Below are positions 36,255-43,733 of a stretch of 64,000 nt of DNA, piece after piece. The translations under genes and the position numbers were made by a program. Where the stretch lies: positions 744,001 through 808,000 of the forward strand of contig NZ_AP022574.1 of assembly GCF_010729305.1 (NCBI RefSeq), written 5' to 3'. The stretch comes from Mycolicibacterium psychrotolerans. GTDB taxonomy: Bacteria; Actinomycetota; Actinomycetes; Mycobacteriales; Mycobacteriaceae. Under the pieces are notes generated by a model that saw nothing but the letters and a program-made list of their open reading frames with translations, did no database searches and was not told where the DNA came from. Position 1 is the stretch's first letter, and each line of letters begins with the position of its first letter.

Positions 36255-36321
36255 CCCGCCGAAACTGCGTTCCACGCGCCGAAGTCCGAGTAGAGGCCGC
36301 GTGGGACGCAGTTTCGGCGGG
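36255..36321. terminator. Long near-perfect hairpin after ptsH (24-nt arms)
   Basis: The arm at 36255-36278 (starting CCCGCCGAAACTGCG) pairs with 36298-36321 (ending CGCAGTTTCGGCGGG). Only one pair is non-Watson-Crick (G-T), and the loop is 19 nt. Purine/pyrimidine-rich flanks (CTTTCC and GGAAAG) can extend the stem. It lies between ptsH and the mycP1 remnant and would stop fru operon transcription. It resembles in form, not sequence, the hairpins at 11900 and 18969. Confidence 0.65.
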
Positions 36322-36487
36322 AAAGAAAGCGGAATGACCCTCCTCCGCGGGCCCTTAGGCTTGCCCATGTGCCGGCACCGAGTACGTTCGACGTGACATT
36401 TTGCGCCGCCCGACGGGCGGCGCTATGTTTGCTGACGACGTGCCGGACCGCGGGGATCCGGACGGCCCGGGTGGGGGGTGGACAGTA

Positions 36488-37108
36488 GTGCAGCGACTCG
36501 GTGCGCTGTTTGCCGTGCTGGCGCTGATTTTGTTGGTGACGCCGCCGTCCGCGGGCGCCATCGAACCCCCGGTCATCGATCCGGCCGCCGTTCCCCCTGA
36601 CGAGACGGGGCCGGACCAGCCGATGGAGCAGCGGCGGGTCTGTGCCGCGCCGACGGTGTTCCCCAACTCGAACTTCGCTGACCGACCCTGGGCGAGCGAC
36701 TACCTCCGGCTCGCCGACGCGCAGCGGTTCGCCACCGGCGCCGGGGTAACTGTGGCCGTGATCGACACGGGCGTCAACGGGTCGCCGCGGGTGCCCGCGG
36801 AGCCCGGCGGCGACTTCGTCGACCAGGCCGGCAACGGCATGTCCGACTGCGATGCCCACGGCACCCTGACCGCCGCCGTCATCGCGGGCCGGCCCGCCCC
36901 CACCGACGCGTTCGTCGGCGTCGCCCCGGATGCGCGCATCCTCTCGCTGCGGCAGACCTCGGACAGCTTCCAGCCGGTCGGTACCCGCACCGACCCCAAC
37001 GATCCGAACGCCACGCAGACCGCCGGTTCGCTTCGCAGCCTGGCCCGCGCGATCGTGCACGCCGCCAACATCGGGGCGCAGGTCATCAACATCAGTGAGG
37101 CGGCTTGC
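36488..37108 (+). pseudogene. mycP1: ESX-1 mycosin remnant (mycP1, 5' portion)
   Basis: This frame encodes the first 207 residues of a type VII secretion mycosin (subtilisin-like protease). It has a signal peptide (QRLGALFAVLALILLVTPPS), the conserved PPVIDPAAVPPDETGPDQP, catalytic Asp93 in VAVIDTGVNGSP and His124 in SDCDAHGTLTAA, ending HAANIGAQVINISEAAC. MycP1 continues for about another 240 residues including the catalytic Ser (GTS motif) and a membrane anchor, all absent here. After 37108 the frame reads into antisense espG1 and stops at 37243. It cannot be a working protease. The start is the GTG at 36488. Confidence 0.9.
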
Positions 37109-37430
37109 CACCGACGTCGCGGCGCCACCACCGGCAGTCCAGCGTGCGGTCCGGCCGGCTCAACGCGTCCACCATCGCGGCGACTTCGGGATGCGGATCC
37201 CCGAAGGCGGTCAGGATGCCCTGCGCGGTCAGGTCACGGGTGACCTGCTCCCACACGGTCCGGCGCTGGTCCTCGTACGGAATGTTGGGGCGGATGCCCA
37301 GGGCCAGCGGGAAGTCGACGAGGTGCAGCAGGTCCGCGATGACCAGCATGCCGTCGATGGTCACCTCGACGCCGACCACGTCGTCGTAGTGGGTGGGTTC
37401 GGCGTCGCCGAAGAACGGGCTGGCCATCAC
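37092..37430 (-). pseudogene. espG1: ESX-1 chaperone remnant (espG1, 5' portion)
   Basis: The frame starts GTG-ATG overlapping the espF stop. It encodes about 108 residues that match the N-terminus of EspG1 (VVGVEVTIDGMLVIADLLHL, IRPNIPYEDQRRTVWEQVTR, SRPDRTLDCRWWRRDVGG). It then leaves the family after Gly-Gly at about 37107, adds Lys-Pro-Pro-His and stops. Full EspG1 is about 280 residues and shuttles PE/PPE substrates to ESX-1. The break point coincides with the break in mycP1 on the other strand, which marks a deletion junction. Confidence 0.9.
37104..37112. other. ESX-1 deletion junction (mycP1'/espG1')
   Basis: Homology to mycP1 on the plus strand extends to the Cys codon TGC at 37106-37108. 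Homology to espG1 on the minus strand extends to the Gly-Gly codons at 37107-37112. The two therefore overlap by 2 bp. No insertion sequence, repeat or filler lies at the join, which fits end joining with microhomology. Placement relies on recalled MycP1 (SEAAC-Y) and EspG1 (DVGG-V) sequences. Confidence 0.75.
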
Positions 37431-37732
37431 CGGCGGAGCCGCTCGGCGGATGCCTGATCGGTGGCCTCATACCGGTGCGCGGCGCATGTCAGGTTCTCCT
37501 CGAGCGCGCGTGATTCGCCGGCGACACTGGCCGCCGCGTCGGCCCGGGCCTGCTGGATCGCCTCGAGCGCAGCCGCCGTGGACCACGCGACCACCCCGTG
37601 GGACATCCGGATGGGGGTGTCCACACCGGCGACGGCCGCAGTGGCCGAGGCCATCTCGGCCGCGGCCTGGCCGTGTTTGGCGGCGAGTTCACGCAGGTGC
37701 GCGGTCGTCACTTCGAGGGCGTCATACGACAT
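37427..37732 (-). CDS. espF: ESX-1 secretion-associated protein EspF-like
   Basis: The 101-residue helical protein is of the EspC/EspF family (DUF2580-type). It has two long helices around a turn (TPIRMSHGVVAWSTAAALEA) and ends with RYEATDQ, which contains the YxxxD type VII export motif. Length matches EspF (about 103 residues). It lies 22 bp after espE and its stop overlaps the espG1 remnant start, the classic espE-espF-espG order. The reading frame is intact although the ESX-1 machine is missing beside it. Confidence 0.85.
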   Translation of the reverse strand: MSYDALEVTTAHLRELAAKHGQAAAEMASATAAVAGVDTPIRMSHGVVAWSTAAALEAIQQARADAAASVAGESRALEENLTCAAHRYEATDQASAERLRR

Positions 37733-37754
37733 GAGCGGTGTCTTCTCTGCTCGG

Positions 37755-38969
37755 TTACTGCGGGGGTCGGGTGGCTGCCGGGGCCGGCGGACGCGGCGGT
37801 TCGGCCGCCGGCGGCGGGGCCGCGGCCGGTTCACCGGGCTCCGCGACGGCGCCCGGGGTGGTCGGCTCGGCGGCATCGTCGTCGGCGGCCGGCTCGGCCG
37901 GTTCGTCGCGGGGGTCCTCGTCGGTGGTCGACGTGGCGGTGTCCGGCGCGCCGTCGGTGGACTCGGCGGGTTGCGCCGACGTCGCCGTCGACAGTGCCTG
38001 GCCGGCCGCGGTGACGACCCCGGTCAGCGCCGCGGCGATCGGCGCCATCGCGGAGCCGATTGCACCGCCCACCGCGCCGAACACCGATGACATCGCGGCC
38101 ATCGGATCGGCGGCCGTCGGCGGTGGCGCAGCCTGTCCGGCGGTCGTCGCCTCGGCGGGAGGGGCCGGCGAGCAGTGAACAGGGGGTGGCATCGCGGACG
38201 CCGCCGGAGCCGGCATCGACGGCGACGCGGCCCCGATGGACGGTCCCCGCTCCGGGTCGCGGCCGGACGGCACGTCGGTGGCCGGTTCGGTGCCGGGTCG
38301 GCGCTCCTGCTCGTCGACGGGCGGCGGCTGATCCTCGTCGAGCACCGGCGGCGCCGTCTTGCGCGTCAACGCCGCATAGCCCTCGACGAGCCGTCGCAGC
38401 TCGGCGGCGTTCTCCCCCGTCTCGGACGCCAGGGTGGCGAGTTCGGTGCTGCTGACCAGCAGAGCGGTGTTGACCGCGGTCATCTCGACGGCCGCCTTGA
38501 GCGCCTTCCCCACGCCCGGGATCAGCGCGACCGACCAGGTGGCATAGCCGAGCGAGGACAGGTGGTCGGACAGGTCGTCGAGCTTGCCGCGGTGGTATTC
38601 GACCTGAAAGGCCTCCCGTGCGACGACCGTCTGCACGTCGCGGTCCAGCACGGCCAGCGATGCGGCGGACCCGGACTGCCGGCGGTTAGCCGACGCGTAG
38701 GCCCGCGACCCGGTGCCCGCCCAGTCGTCCCGGGGGTAGGCCGAGTCGACGGTCTGGCCGGCGCCGGTGAAGCCGGTCGCGCCGCGCCCGAACGCCTCGC
38801 CGGGATCGGGCGTACCCCAGCCGGTGGTCAGCCGCATCCCGGCGATCAGCAGCTGGCCGGCATCGAGGATCTCCGAGCCGGACGACGCTGTTCGAGAGCG
38901 CGCGTCGGCATTGCCGAAAGCACCGCCGATGACTTTGCCGAACCCGTCGGCACCATCGGACATATCCAC
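37755..38969 (-). CDS. espE: ESX-1 secretion-associated protein EspE-like
   Basis: The 404-residue protein begins with a helical domain of EspA/EspE type (LTTGWGTPDPGEAFGRGATG; DDWAGTGSRAYASANRRQS; YATWSVALIPGVGKALKAAV). A long Pro/Ala/Glu-rich low-complexity tail starts near residue 210. The N-domain contains a hydrophobic stretch but no cleavable signal. EspE is normally exported by ESX-1 with EspF. GTG 38969 is favoured by the GGGAAGGGG site, and ATG 38963 is possible. It is divergent from the Rv3860-type ATPase. Confidence 0.85.
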   Translation of the reverse strand: MDMSDGADGFGKVIGGAFGNADARSRTASSGSEILDAGQLLIAGMRLTTGWGTPDPGEAFGRGATGFTGAGQTVDSAYPRDDWAGTGSRAYASANRRQSGSAASLAVLDRDVQTVVAREAFQVEYHRGKLDDLSDHLSSLGYATWSVALIPGVGKALKAAVEMTAVNTALLVSSTELATLASETGENAAELRRLVEGYAALTRKTAPPVLDEDQPPPVDEQERRPGTEPATDVPSGRDPERGPSIGAASPSMPAPAASAMPPPVHCSPAPPAEATTAGQAAPPPTAADPMAAMSSVFGAVGGAIGSAMAPIAAALTGVVTAAGQALSTATSAQPAESTDGAPDTATSTTDEDPRDEPAEPAADDDAAEPTTPGAVAEPGEPAAAPPPAAEPPRPPAPAATRPPQ

Positions 38970-39302
38970 ACCGAATCACCCCTTCCCGCTGGGAGCCTAC
39001 CAGCGGGTACCCCCCTGTACTGTCACCAATTTCCACGCTCCGCGGTACCGGCAGAATCGTCGGATCAGAGCCTGCAGCTATCGCAGACGACGCCTTTTAG
39101 AGGCTATTTCCTATTTGGGCAAACTCGCCTGACTGCGCGTCCGCGGAGATCATCGTCGGCAGCGGCAGAGCCGCGTGTGACGCACGCGCCCCGCGTCCGA
39201 GTCAGTTGACCGGCCCCGCCCGCGGTTCTGCGATGTCTTTGCTCCGAGGACGGGGCCGTACGCTGAGACCCTGCACGGATGGCACCGGCGAGGAGACGCT
39301 TT
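38970..39302. promoter_or_regulatory. Divergent region espE / MinD-like ATPase with leader hairpin
   Basis: This 333-bp gene-free stretch holds the promoters of espE (minus) and the ATPase gene (plus). It has a locally AT-rich section near 39085-39120. The clearest element is the hairpin CCCGCTGG-7nt-CCAGCGGG at 38985-39007. On the espE transcript it sits immediately before the AAGGGG ribosome site. A second small stem (CGCGTG-TGACG-CACGCG) lies near 39172. WhiB6 or PhoP sites are expected from known ESX-1 control but cannot be recognised by eye. Confidence 0.55.
38985..39007 (-). promoter_or_regulatory. espE: Hairpin in espE 5' leader next to the ribosome site
   Basis: A perfect 8-bp stem (CCCGCTGG/CCAGCGGG) with a 7-nt loop ends two bases before AAGGGG in the espE leader. 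It could modulate translation, stabilise the mRNA 5' end, or be a protein-binding inverted repeat in DNA. The roles are inference. Confidence 0.45.
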
Positions 39303-40487
39303 GTGACGGACCGCGATGAGACACTGCGGGGCGAATCGGGGTGGACGGACTCCGGGACACCCCCGACGGGTCAGTCCCCGGTCGTCCCTCCCCGCCCGCC
39401 GTTCGACGCGGGCCCCACGCAGGTCCTCCGGCCCGGCGCGCCGGGCCGGAGGACCTGCCCGCCGGCGTGGCCGCCGTCGGGCCGCCCCACGCCTCCGCCC
39501 GGCCCGTGGCCACCGCGGCCGCACGAGCCCGACACCGCCGGTCTGCCGGCCCAGCCGGGGTCCTACGCCGAGCGCATCCGCCCGGCCGACCTCGTTCCGG
39601 TGCGCAAGCCCATCCCTGGCCGGGGGTGGCGTCGCGCTCTGTTCACGGCCACGTTCGGTCTGATCAACCTCGGGCCGTCGCCGGCCGAACGCCGCATCGC
39701 CGGACTCGAAGCAGCGATCCGCGCGCCGCTGCGCGGCCACTTCAAGATCGGGGTGATGGGCAAGGGCGGCGTCGGCAAGACCACGGTCTCGGCGTGCATC
39801 GGCTCGGTCTTCGCCGAACTCCGCCAGGACGACCGCGTGGTGGCGGTCGACGCCGACACCGCATTCGGCAAGCTGGGCAGCCGCGTGGATCCCCGCGCCC
39901 AGGGGTCGTTCTGGGAGCTGGCCGGCGATCAGCACCTCGAGACGTTCGCCGACGTCCGCAACCGCGTCGGCAGCAACGCCGCCGGACTGTTCGTGCTCGC
40001 CGGCGAAGCGACTCCCGCGCGCCGCCGTGTGCTCGACCCGGCGATCTACCGCGAAGCGACGGCCCGGCTCGACCGGCACTTCACGATCTCGGTCGTCGAC
40101 TGCAGCTCGACGATGGACGCCCCGGTGACCCAGGAAGCGCTGCGCGATCTGGACGCGCTGGTCGTGGTGTCCTCCCCGTGGGTCGACGGCGCGGCGGCCG
40201 CGGGCCAGACACTGGACTGGTTGGCCGCGCGCGGCTTCAACGGTCTTCTGCACCGCACGGTGGTTGTGCTCAACGACTCTGACGGCCACGCCGACAAGCG
40301 CACGAAATCCGTTCTGGCGCAGCAGTTCTCCGGGCACGGCCAACTGGTCGTGGAGGTGCCGTTCGACGGCAATCTCCGACCGGGCGGGGTCATTGACGGC
40401 ACCCGTGACATGTCTCCCGCCGCCCGGCTCACGTTCCTCGAGATCTGCGCGGCACTGGCCGCACACTTCCCGAACCACCAGCGCTGA
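39303..40487 (+). CDS. MinD/ParA-like ATPase, EspI/Rv3860 type
   Basis: The 394-residue protein has a Pro-rich disordered N-terminus (about 1-85) and a SIMIBI ATPase domain. The domain has a deviant Walker A motif GVMGKGGVGKTTVSACIGS, the motif VVAVDADTAFGKLG and VVDCSSTMDAPVTQEAL. Size and position upstream of espE match Rv3860, a relative of EspI. The GTG at 39303 has a strong GAGGAG site seven bases upstream and is preferred to ATG 39279. Such ATPases are linked to ESX loci but their exact role is unclear. The N-terminal region contains a perfect 40-bp DNA palindrome. Confidence 0.87.
   Translation: MTDRDETLRGESGWTDSGTPPTGQSPVVPPRPPFDAGPTQVLRPGAPGRRTCPPAWPPSGRPTPPPGPWPPRPHEPDTAGLPAQPGSYAERIRPADLVPVRKPIPGRGWRRALFTATFGLINLGPSPAERRIAGLEAAIRAPLRGHFKIGVMGKGGVGKTTVSACIGSVFAELRQDDRVVAVDADTAFGKLGSRVDPRAQGSFWELAGDQHLETFADVRNRVGSNAAGLFVLAGEATPARRRVLDPAIYREATARLDRHFTISVVDCSSTMDAPVTQEALRDLDALVVVSSPWVDGAAAAGQTLDWLAARGFNGLLHRTVVVLNDSDGHADKRTKSVLAQQFSGHGQLVVEVPFDGNLRPGGVIDGTRDMSPAARLTFLEICAALAAHFPNHQR
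39419..39458. repeat. Perfect 40-bp palindrome inside the ATPase gene
   Basis: The 40 bases centred between 39438 and 39439 are fully self-complementary. They start GCAGGTCCTCCGGCCCGGCG and end with its reverse complement. In frame they encode part of the Pro/Arg-rich linker (around TQVLRPGAPGRRTCPP). A perfect palindrome this long is highly unlikely by chance and would form a very stable hairpin in mRNA or a cruciform in DNA. Confidence 0.9.
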
Positions 40488-40531
40488 CCGACGCTCACGG
40501 AAATGTCGGACCCCTGTGATTGTGTGGGGTC

Positions 40532-41782
40532 ATGTCACCGACGGCTTCACTCGCCCAAGATGAGCGGCTGTCGGTGCTGTTCGATGAGTTGGGCGAGTTG
40601 ACGGGTCAGCGCAACGCGATCGACGGGCGCATCGTGGAGATCGTCGCCGAGTTCGACCGTGACGAGTTGTGGGCCGCGGCGGGAGCGAAGTCGGTTGCGG
40701 GCCTGGTGGCGTGGAAGGCCGGGGTGTCCCCGTCGCGAGCGGAAACCATTGCCGCCGTAGCGCATCGGCTCAACGAGTTCCCCCGGTGTGTGACCGGGTT
40801 GAAAGAAGGCCGGCTGTCGCTGGATCAGGTCGGGGTGATCGCCCAGCGGGCGGCCGAGGGCTCCGATGAGCACTACGCCACGCTGGCCGCCGCAGCGACG
40901 GTCACCCAGTTGCGCACCGCTCTCAAGCTCGCCCCCAAACCCTTACCCGAGCCGGAGCCCGAATCCGACACTCAACCCGAAGCGGAGCCCGCGCCGGAGC
41001 CGTCGATCAACAAGACCACGGACGACCAGTACACGTACTGGCACATCCGGCTGCCTCATGTGGAGGCAGCGACGTTCGACGCGGCACTTCGCTCACACCA
41101 GGACGCGTTGATCGCCGAGTGGAAAGAGCTCGACGAAACGGCCGCCCGCCCGCCGATGCCCACCACCGTCGACGCCTTTCTGCGCCTGGTGGAGACGGGA
41201 TGGGACGCCGAGGCCGCCCGCCGACCGCACGGGCAGCACACCACCGTGGTCATGCACGTCGATGTGAAGGACAAGGTGGGGTCACTGCATCTCGGTCCGG
41301 TCCTCTTGCAGCACGACAGGCAGTACCTGTCGTGTGACGCCACCTGCGAGGTGTGGTTCGAGCGCGACGGACGGCCGATCGGTGCGGGTCGAACCACGCG
41401 GACGATCAGCCGGCGGCTGCGACGCGCGCTGGAGCGCCGGGATCTCACCTGTGTGGTCCCCGGTTGCGGCGCCACTCGCGGTCTGCACGCCCACCACCTT
41501 CGGCACTGGGAAGACGGCGGGCTCACCGAGCTGATCAATCTCGCTCTGGTCTGTCCCTACCATCACCGGGCCCATCACCGCGGTCTCATCACAATCGTCG
41601 GGCCCGCTGATCGGCTCGTCGTCACCGACCACGCCGGCCGGCCGATGACGTCGACATCGCTGGCCCGGCCACCCACACAACCCCCGCCTGACGTCGCCCC
41701 GTGCCCCGGGCCGACCGGGGAACGCGCCCGATGGTGGTGGTACGAACCCTTCCAGCCGCCGTCACCCCCCGCGAGGAACTAA
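40532..41782 (+). CDS. DUF222 / HNH endonuclease family protein (13E12 repeat family)
   Basis: The 416-residue protein has an N-terminal helical DUF222 domain (about 1-290: SVLFDELGELTGQRNAIDGR; RDELWAAAGAKSVAGLVAWKAG). A C-terminal HNH nuclease follows with Cys pairs and His residues in CVVPGCGATRGLHAHHLRHW and LVCPYHHRAHH. This is the multicopy mycobacterial 13E12 family, whose biological role is unsettled. A Glu/Pro-rich insert lies near residues 135-155. ATG 40532 is the start. It overlaps the convergent methyltransferase by 4 bp. A second copy begins at 63030. Confidence 0.9.
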   Translation: MSPTASLAQDERLSVLFDELGELTGQRNAIDGRIVEIVAEFDRDELWAAAGAKSVAGLVAWKAGVSPSRAETIAAVAHRLNEFPRCVTGLKEGRLSLDQVGVIAQRAAEGSDEHYATLAAAATVTQLRTALKLAPKPLPEPEPESDTQPEAEPAPEPSINKTTDDQYTYWHIRLPHVEAATFDAALRSHQDALIAEWKELDETAARPPMPTTVDAFLRLVETGWDAEAARRPHGQHTTVVMHVDVKDKVGSLHLGPVLLQHDRQYLSCDATCEVWFERDGRPIGAGRTTRTISRRLRRALERRDLTCVVPGCGATRGLHAHHLRHWEDGGLTELINLALVCPYHHRAHHRGLITIVGPADRLVVTDHAGRPMTSTSLARPPTQPPPDVAPCPGPTGERARWWWYEPFQPPSPPARN

Positions 41783-42537
41783 GCCTGGCGCAGACTCAGC
41801 ACCTCACCGACGATCCGTCCGTCGGCGAGCAGCTCCCCCATCTGCCCGGACTGCCGTTCCGACACCTGCCAGGCCGGGTCGTCGCCGTATCGGCGCGCCA
41901 GCTCCGCGTCGACCCGGTCGACGCGGTCCTGCCAGTCCCCGGGCATCGCCGGCAGATCGGACGTGCGCAGCCGCGACACCACAGCCAGACCGGCTGCGGC
42001 CACCGCGTCGCGCAGCGAATCCGGTGTCGGGAAGTGGTTGCCGTCGGGTCGCTCGTCATCGGTCAGCGGCGTCCGTGCGACGAAGACGAGCAGGCCGATC
42101 CGGCCCGGCGGCCGCACCACCCGGCGCAGCTCACTCAGCACGGCGACGTGGTCGGCTGTCGTGCACAACACGCCGAGGCACCACGCCGCGTCGACGGCTG
42201 CGTCGGCGAACGGCAGCGCATCGGCACTGCCCTGCACCGTCGGATAGCCGAAAAGCGACCGCGCGGCGCGGCAGGCACCCGCCTCGGGCTCGACCAGCAT
42301 CGGCGCGACCGGTTTCCGACCGACGGCGTAAGCCGCGGGCCCGCCGACCCCGGCGCCACAGTCCAGCAGCGACTCCCCGTCCCGCAGCTCGAGTTCATCG
42401 ATCAGCCAGTCGAGGGCGGCCGGATTGCCGCTGCCCCGGCACCCGGCGGGAACGTGATACGACGGCCCCAGGTCGCGGGCCACCGTCGCCGTCCATTCGG
42501 CGACGGTGTCGAACTCCGCCGACATCGCGTCACTCAC
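41779..42537 (-). CDS. Class I SAM-dependent methyltransferase
   Basis: The 252-residue protein has the SAM motif SLLDCGAGVGGPAAYAVG, the acidic post-I residue in VEPEAGACRAARSL, and VQGSADALPFADAAVDAAWC followed by ELRRVVRPPGRIGLLVF (Methyltransf_11 type). Its start overlaps the stop of the MTHFR-like gene by 4 bp, so the pair is translationally coupled. One-carbon chemistry is a plausible shared theme. The substrate is unknown. Confidence 0.85.
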   Translation of the reverse strand: MSDAMSAEFDTVAEWTATVARDLGPSYHVPAGCRGSGNPAALDWLIDELELRDGESLLDCGAGVGGPAAYAVGRKPVAPMLVEPEAGACRAARSLFGYPTVQGSADALPFADAAVDAAWCLGVLCTTADHVAVLSELRRVVRPPGRIGLLVFVARTPLTDDERPDGNHFPTPDSLRDAVAAAGLAVVSRLRTSDLPAMPGDWQDRVDRVDAELARRYGDDPAWQVSERQSGQMGELLADGRIVGEVLSLRQA

Positions 42538-43538
42538 AGCGCTTCCCTCCCCTGCCGGATCCGTCGTCCGACCTCGGCCTTGATCTCGGCTCCGGCCCGG
42601 GTTCCCGCCGCCGACGCCAGCCCCGAGACGTTGACGCCGTCGACGCCGTCGACGGCCAGCAGCGCCCGGGCCTCGGCGACCGCGGCATCGATACCCGCCT
42701 CGACCGGATCGGGGGCATTCAGGATGCCGTCGACGACGCCCCAGTCGACCGCCAACCCGGGCAGGCCTTGCAGGACAGCCGCCGAGAGCTCGTCGGTGAT
42801 CACCGCGACGGCCGCCAGTACGGGAATCGCCAGTCCGGCCGCGCGCGCGGCCGCCATGAAGTCGGCCACCACAGCCGGGGCGGACATGTGGTTCAGCACG
42901 GCGATGCTCGCACCGGCCCGCTGCTTCTGCACCAGGCGCAGCGGCCGCCCCGAAATTGGCGGCGCCGAGGGTGTTTCGGGTACGGCGGCGGTGACGCCCA
43001 GCTCGGCGGCCAGCGCCACCAGGCGCGGACCGTCCAGGTCGAACGTCTGCGTGACATCGGGGCGCACGTCGTAGGCGCGCCCGTCGCCGGTCACGCAGAG
43101 CACCGTCCGCACGCCGGTCAGCGCCAGCCCGCGCAGTTCCTGCTCGAGTACCACGCGATTGCGGTCGCGGCAGGACAGCGTGATCCAGGGCTGCACCCCG
43201 GCGTCGAGGAGCAGAGAGCCCATCAGCGTGGGCGGAAAATCGGGCCGGTTCTGATGCTCGCCCACCAGCACCGCATCACAGGAGTCGGCCAGCGCACCCG
43301 CCGTGGCCGCCAGATCCGCCGCGTCGAACGGAAGGCAGCTGAAGTCGGTGAGGATCAGCGGCGCCGCCACGCGCTGCGCTTCGGCCGGGGCGCCGTCCCA
43401 CAGCACGGTCTCGGGAAACTCGCACGGACCGGGCCGCATCTCGCACTGGCCGTCCGGCCGGACCCCGCCGCAGGGGCCGAACCGCATGTGCTTCGGACAG
43501 CCCGCCGCCGCGCGCTCCCCAGCCAACTCCGCCGTCAT
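42534..43538 (-). CDS. Methylenetetrahydrofolate reductase-like protein with MTHFR_C Cys motif
   Basis: The 334-residue protein begins with a Cys-rich segment, GCPKHMRFGPCGGVRPDGQC, then GPCEF, the pattern of the MTHFR C-terminal zinc/Fe-S-type domain (MTHFR_C). A TIM-barrel reductase-like domain follows (ALADSCDAVLVGEHQNRPDF; GLALTGVRTVLCVTGDG). The order is reversed relative to proteins with the motif at the C-terminus. It may use folate or a corrinoid partner, which is inference. It is upstream of, and coupled to, the methyltransferase gene. Confidence 0.75.
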   Translation of the reverse strand: MTAELAGERAAAGCPKHMRFGPCGGVRPDGQCEMRPGPCEFPETVLWDGAPAEAQRVAAPLILTDFSCLPFDAADLAATAGALADSCDAVLVGEHQNRPDFPPTLMGSLLLDAGVQPWITLSCRDRNRVVLEQELRGLALTGVRTVLCVTGDGRAYDVRPDVTQTFDLDGPRLVALAAELGVTAAVPETPSAPPISGRPLRLVQKQRAGASIAVLNHMSAPAVVADFMAAARAAGLAIPVLAAVAVITDELSAAVLQGLPGLAVDWGVVDGILNAPDPVEAGIDAAVAEARALLAVDGVDGVNVSGLASAAGTRAGAEIKAEVGRRIRQGREAL

Positions 43539-43687
43539 CGAACCTCCGTGTCGTCGCAGCATCGTGCCCCGCGCCGGGCGCACCCAAACGCGGAGCACCG
43601 AGGGCATTACGGCTATTCGGTATGGACCTTTGGCCCCATCGGCGCCCTGGCAGCGTCCCTAGGCTCGAAGAAGCGCAGGACGGGACG

Positions 43688-43726
43688 GTTGCCTCCAGTT
43701 CGGCGTCAGGCGAGACCGGAGGCAAC
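43688..43726 (-). terminator. Hairpin after the PAS-ANTAR gene
   Basis: GTTGCCTCC (43688-43696) pairs perfectly with GGAGGCAAC (43718-43726) around a 21-nt loop. It starts 8 bp past the stop codon of the ANTAR gene on the minus strand. It has no U-tract, as is common in mycobacteria, and could separate that gene from the MTHFR-like gene downstream. Confidence 0.5.
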
Positions 43727-43733
43727 TCCGCCG

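Noticed and set aside
37109..37243. Plus-strand continuation of the mycosin frame after the junction
   Set aside because: These 45 codons are antisense espG1 and show no mycosin similarity, so they are not part of a functional protein.
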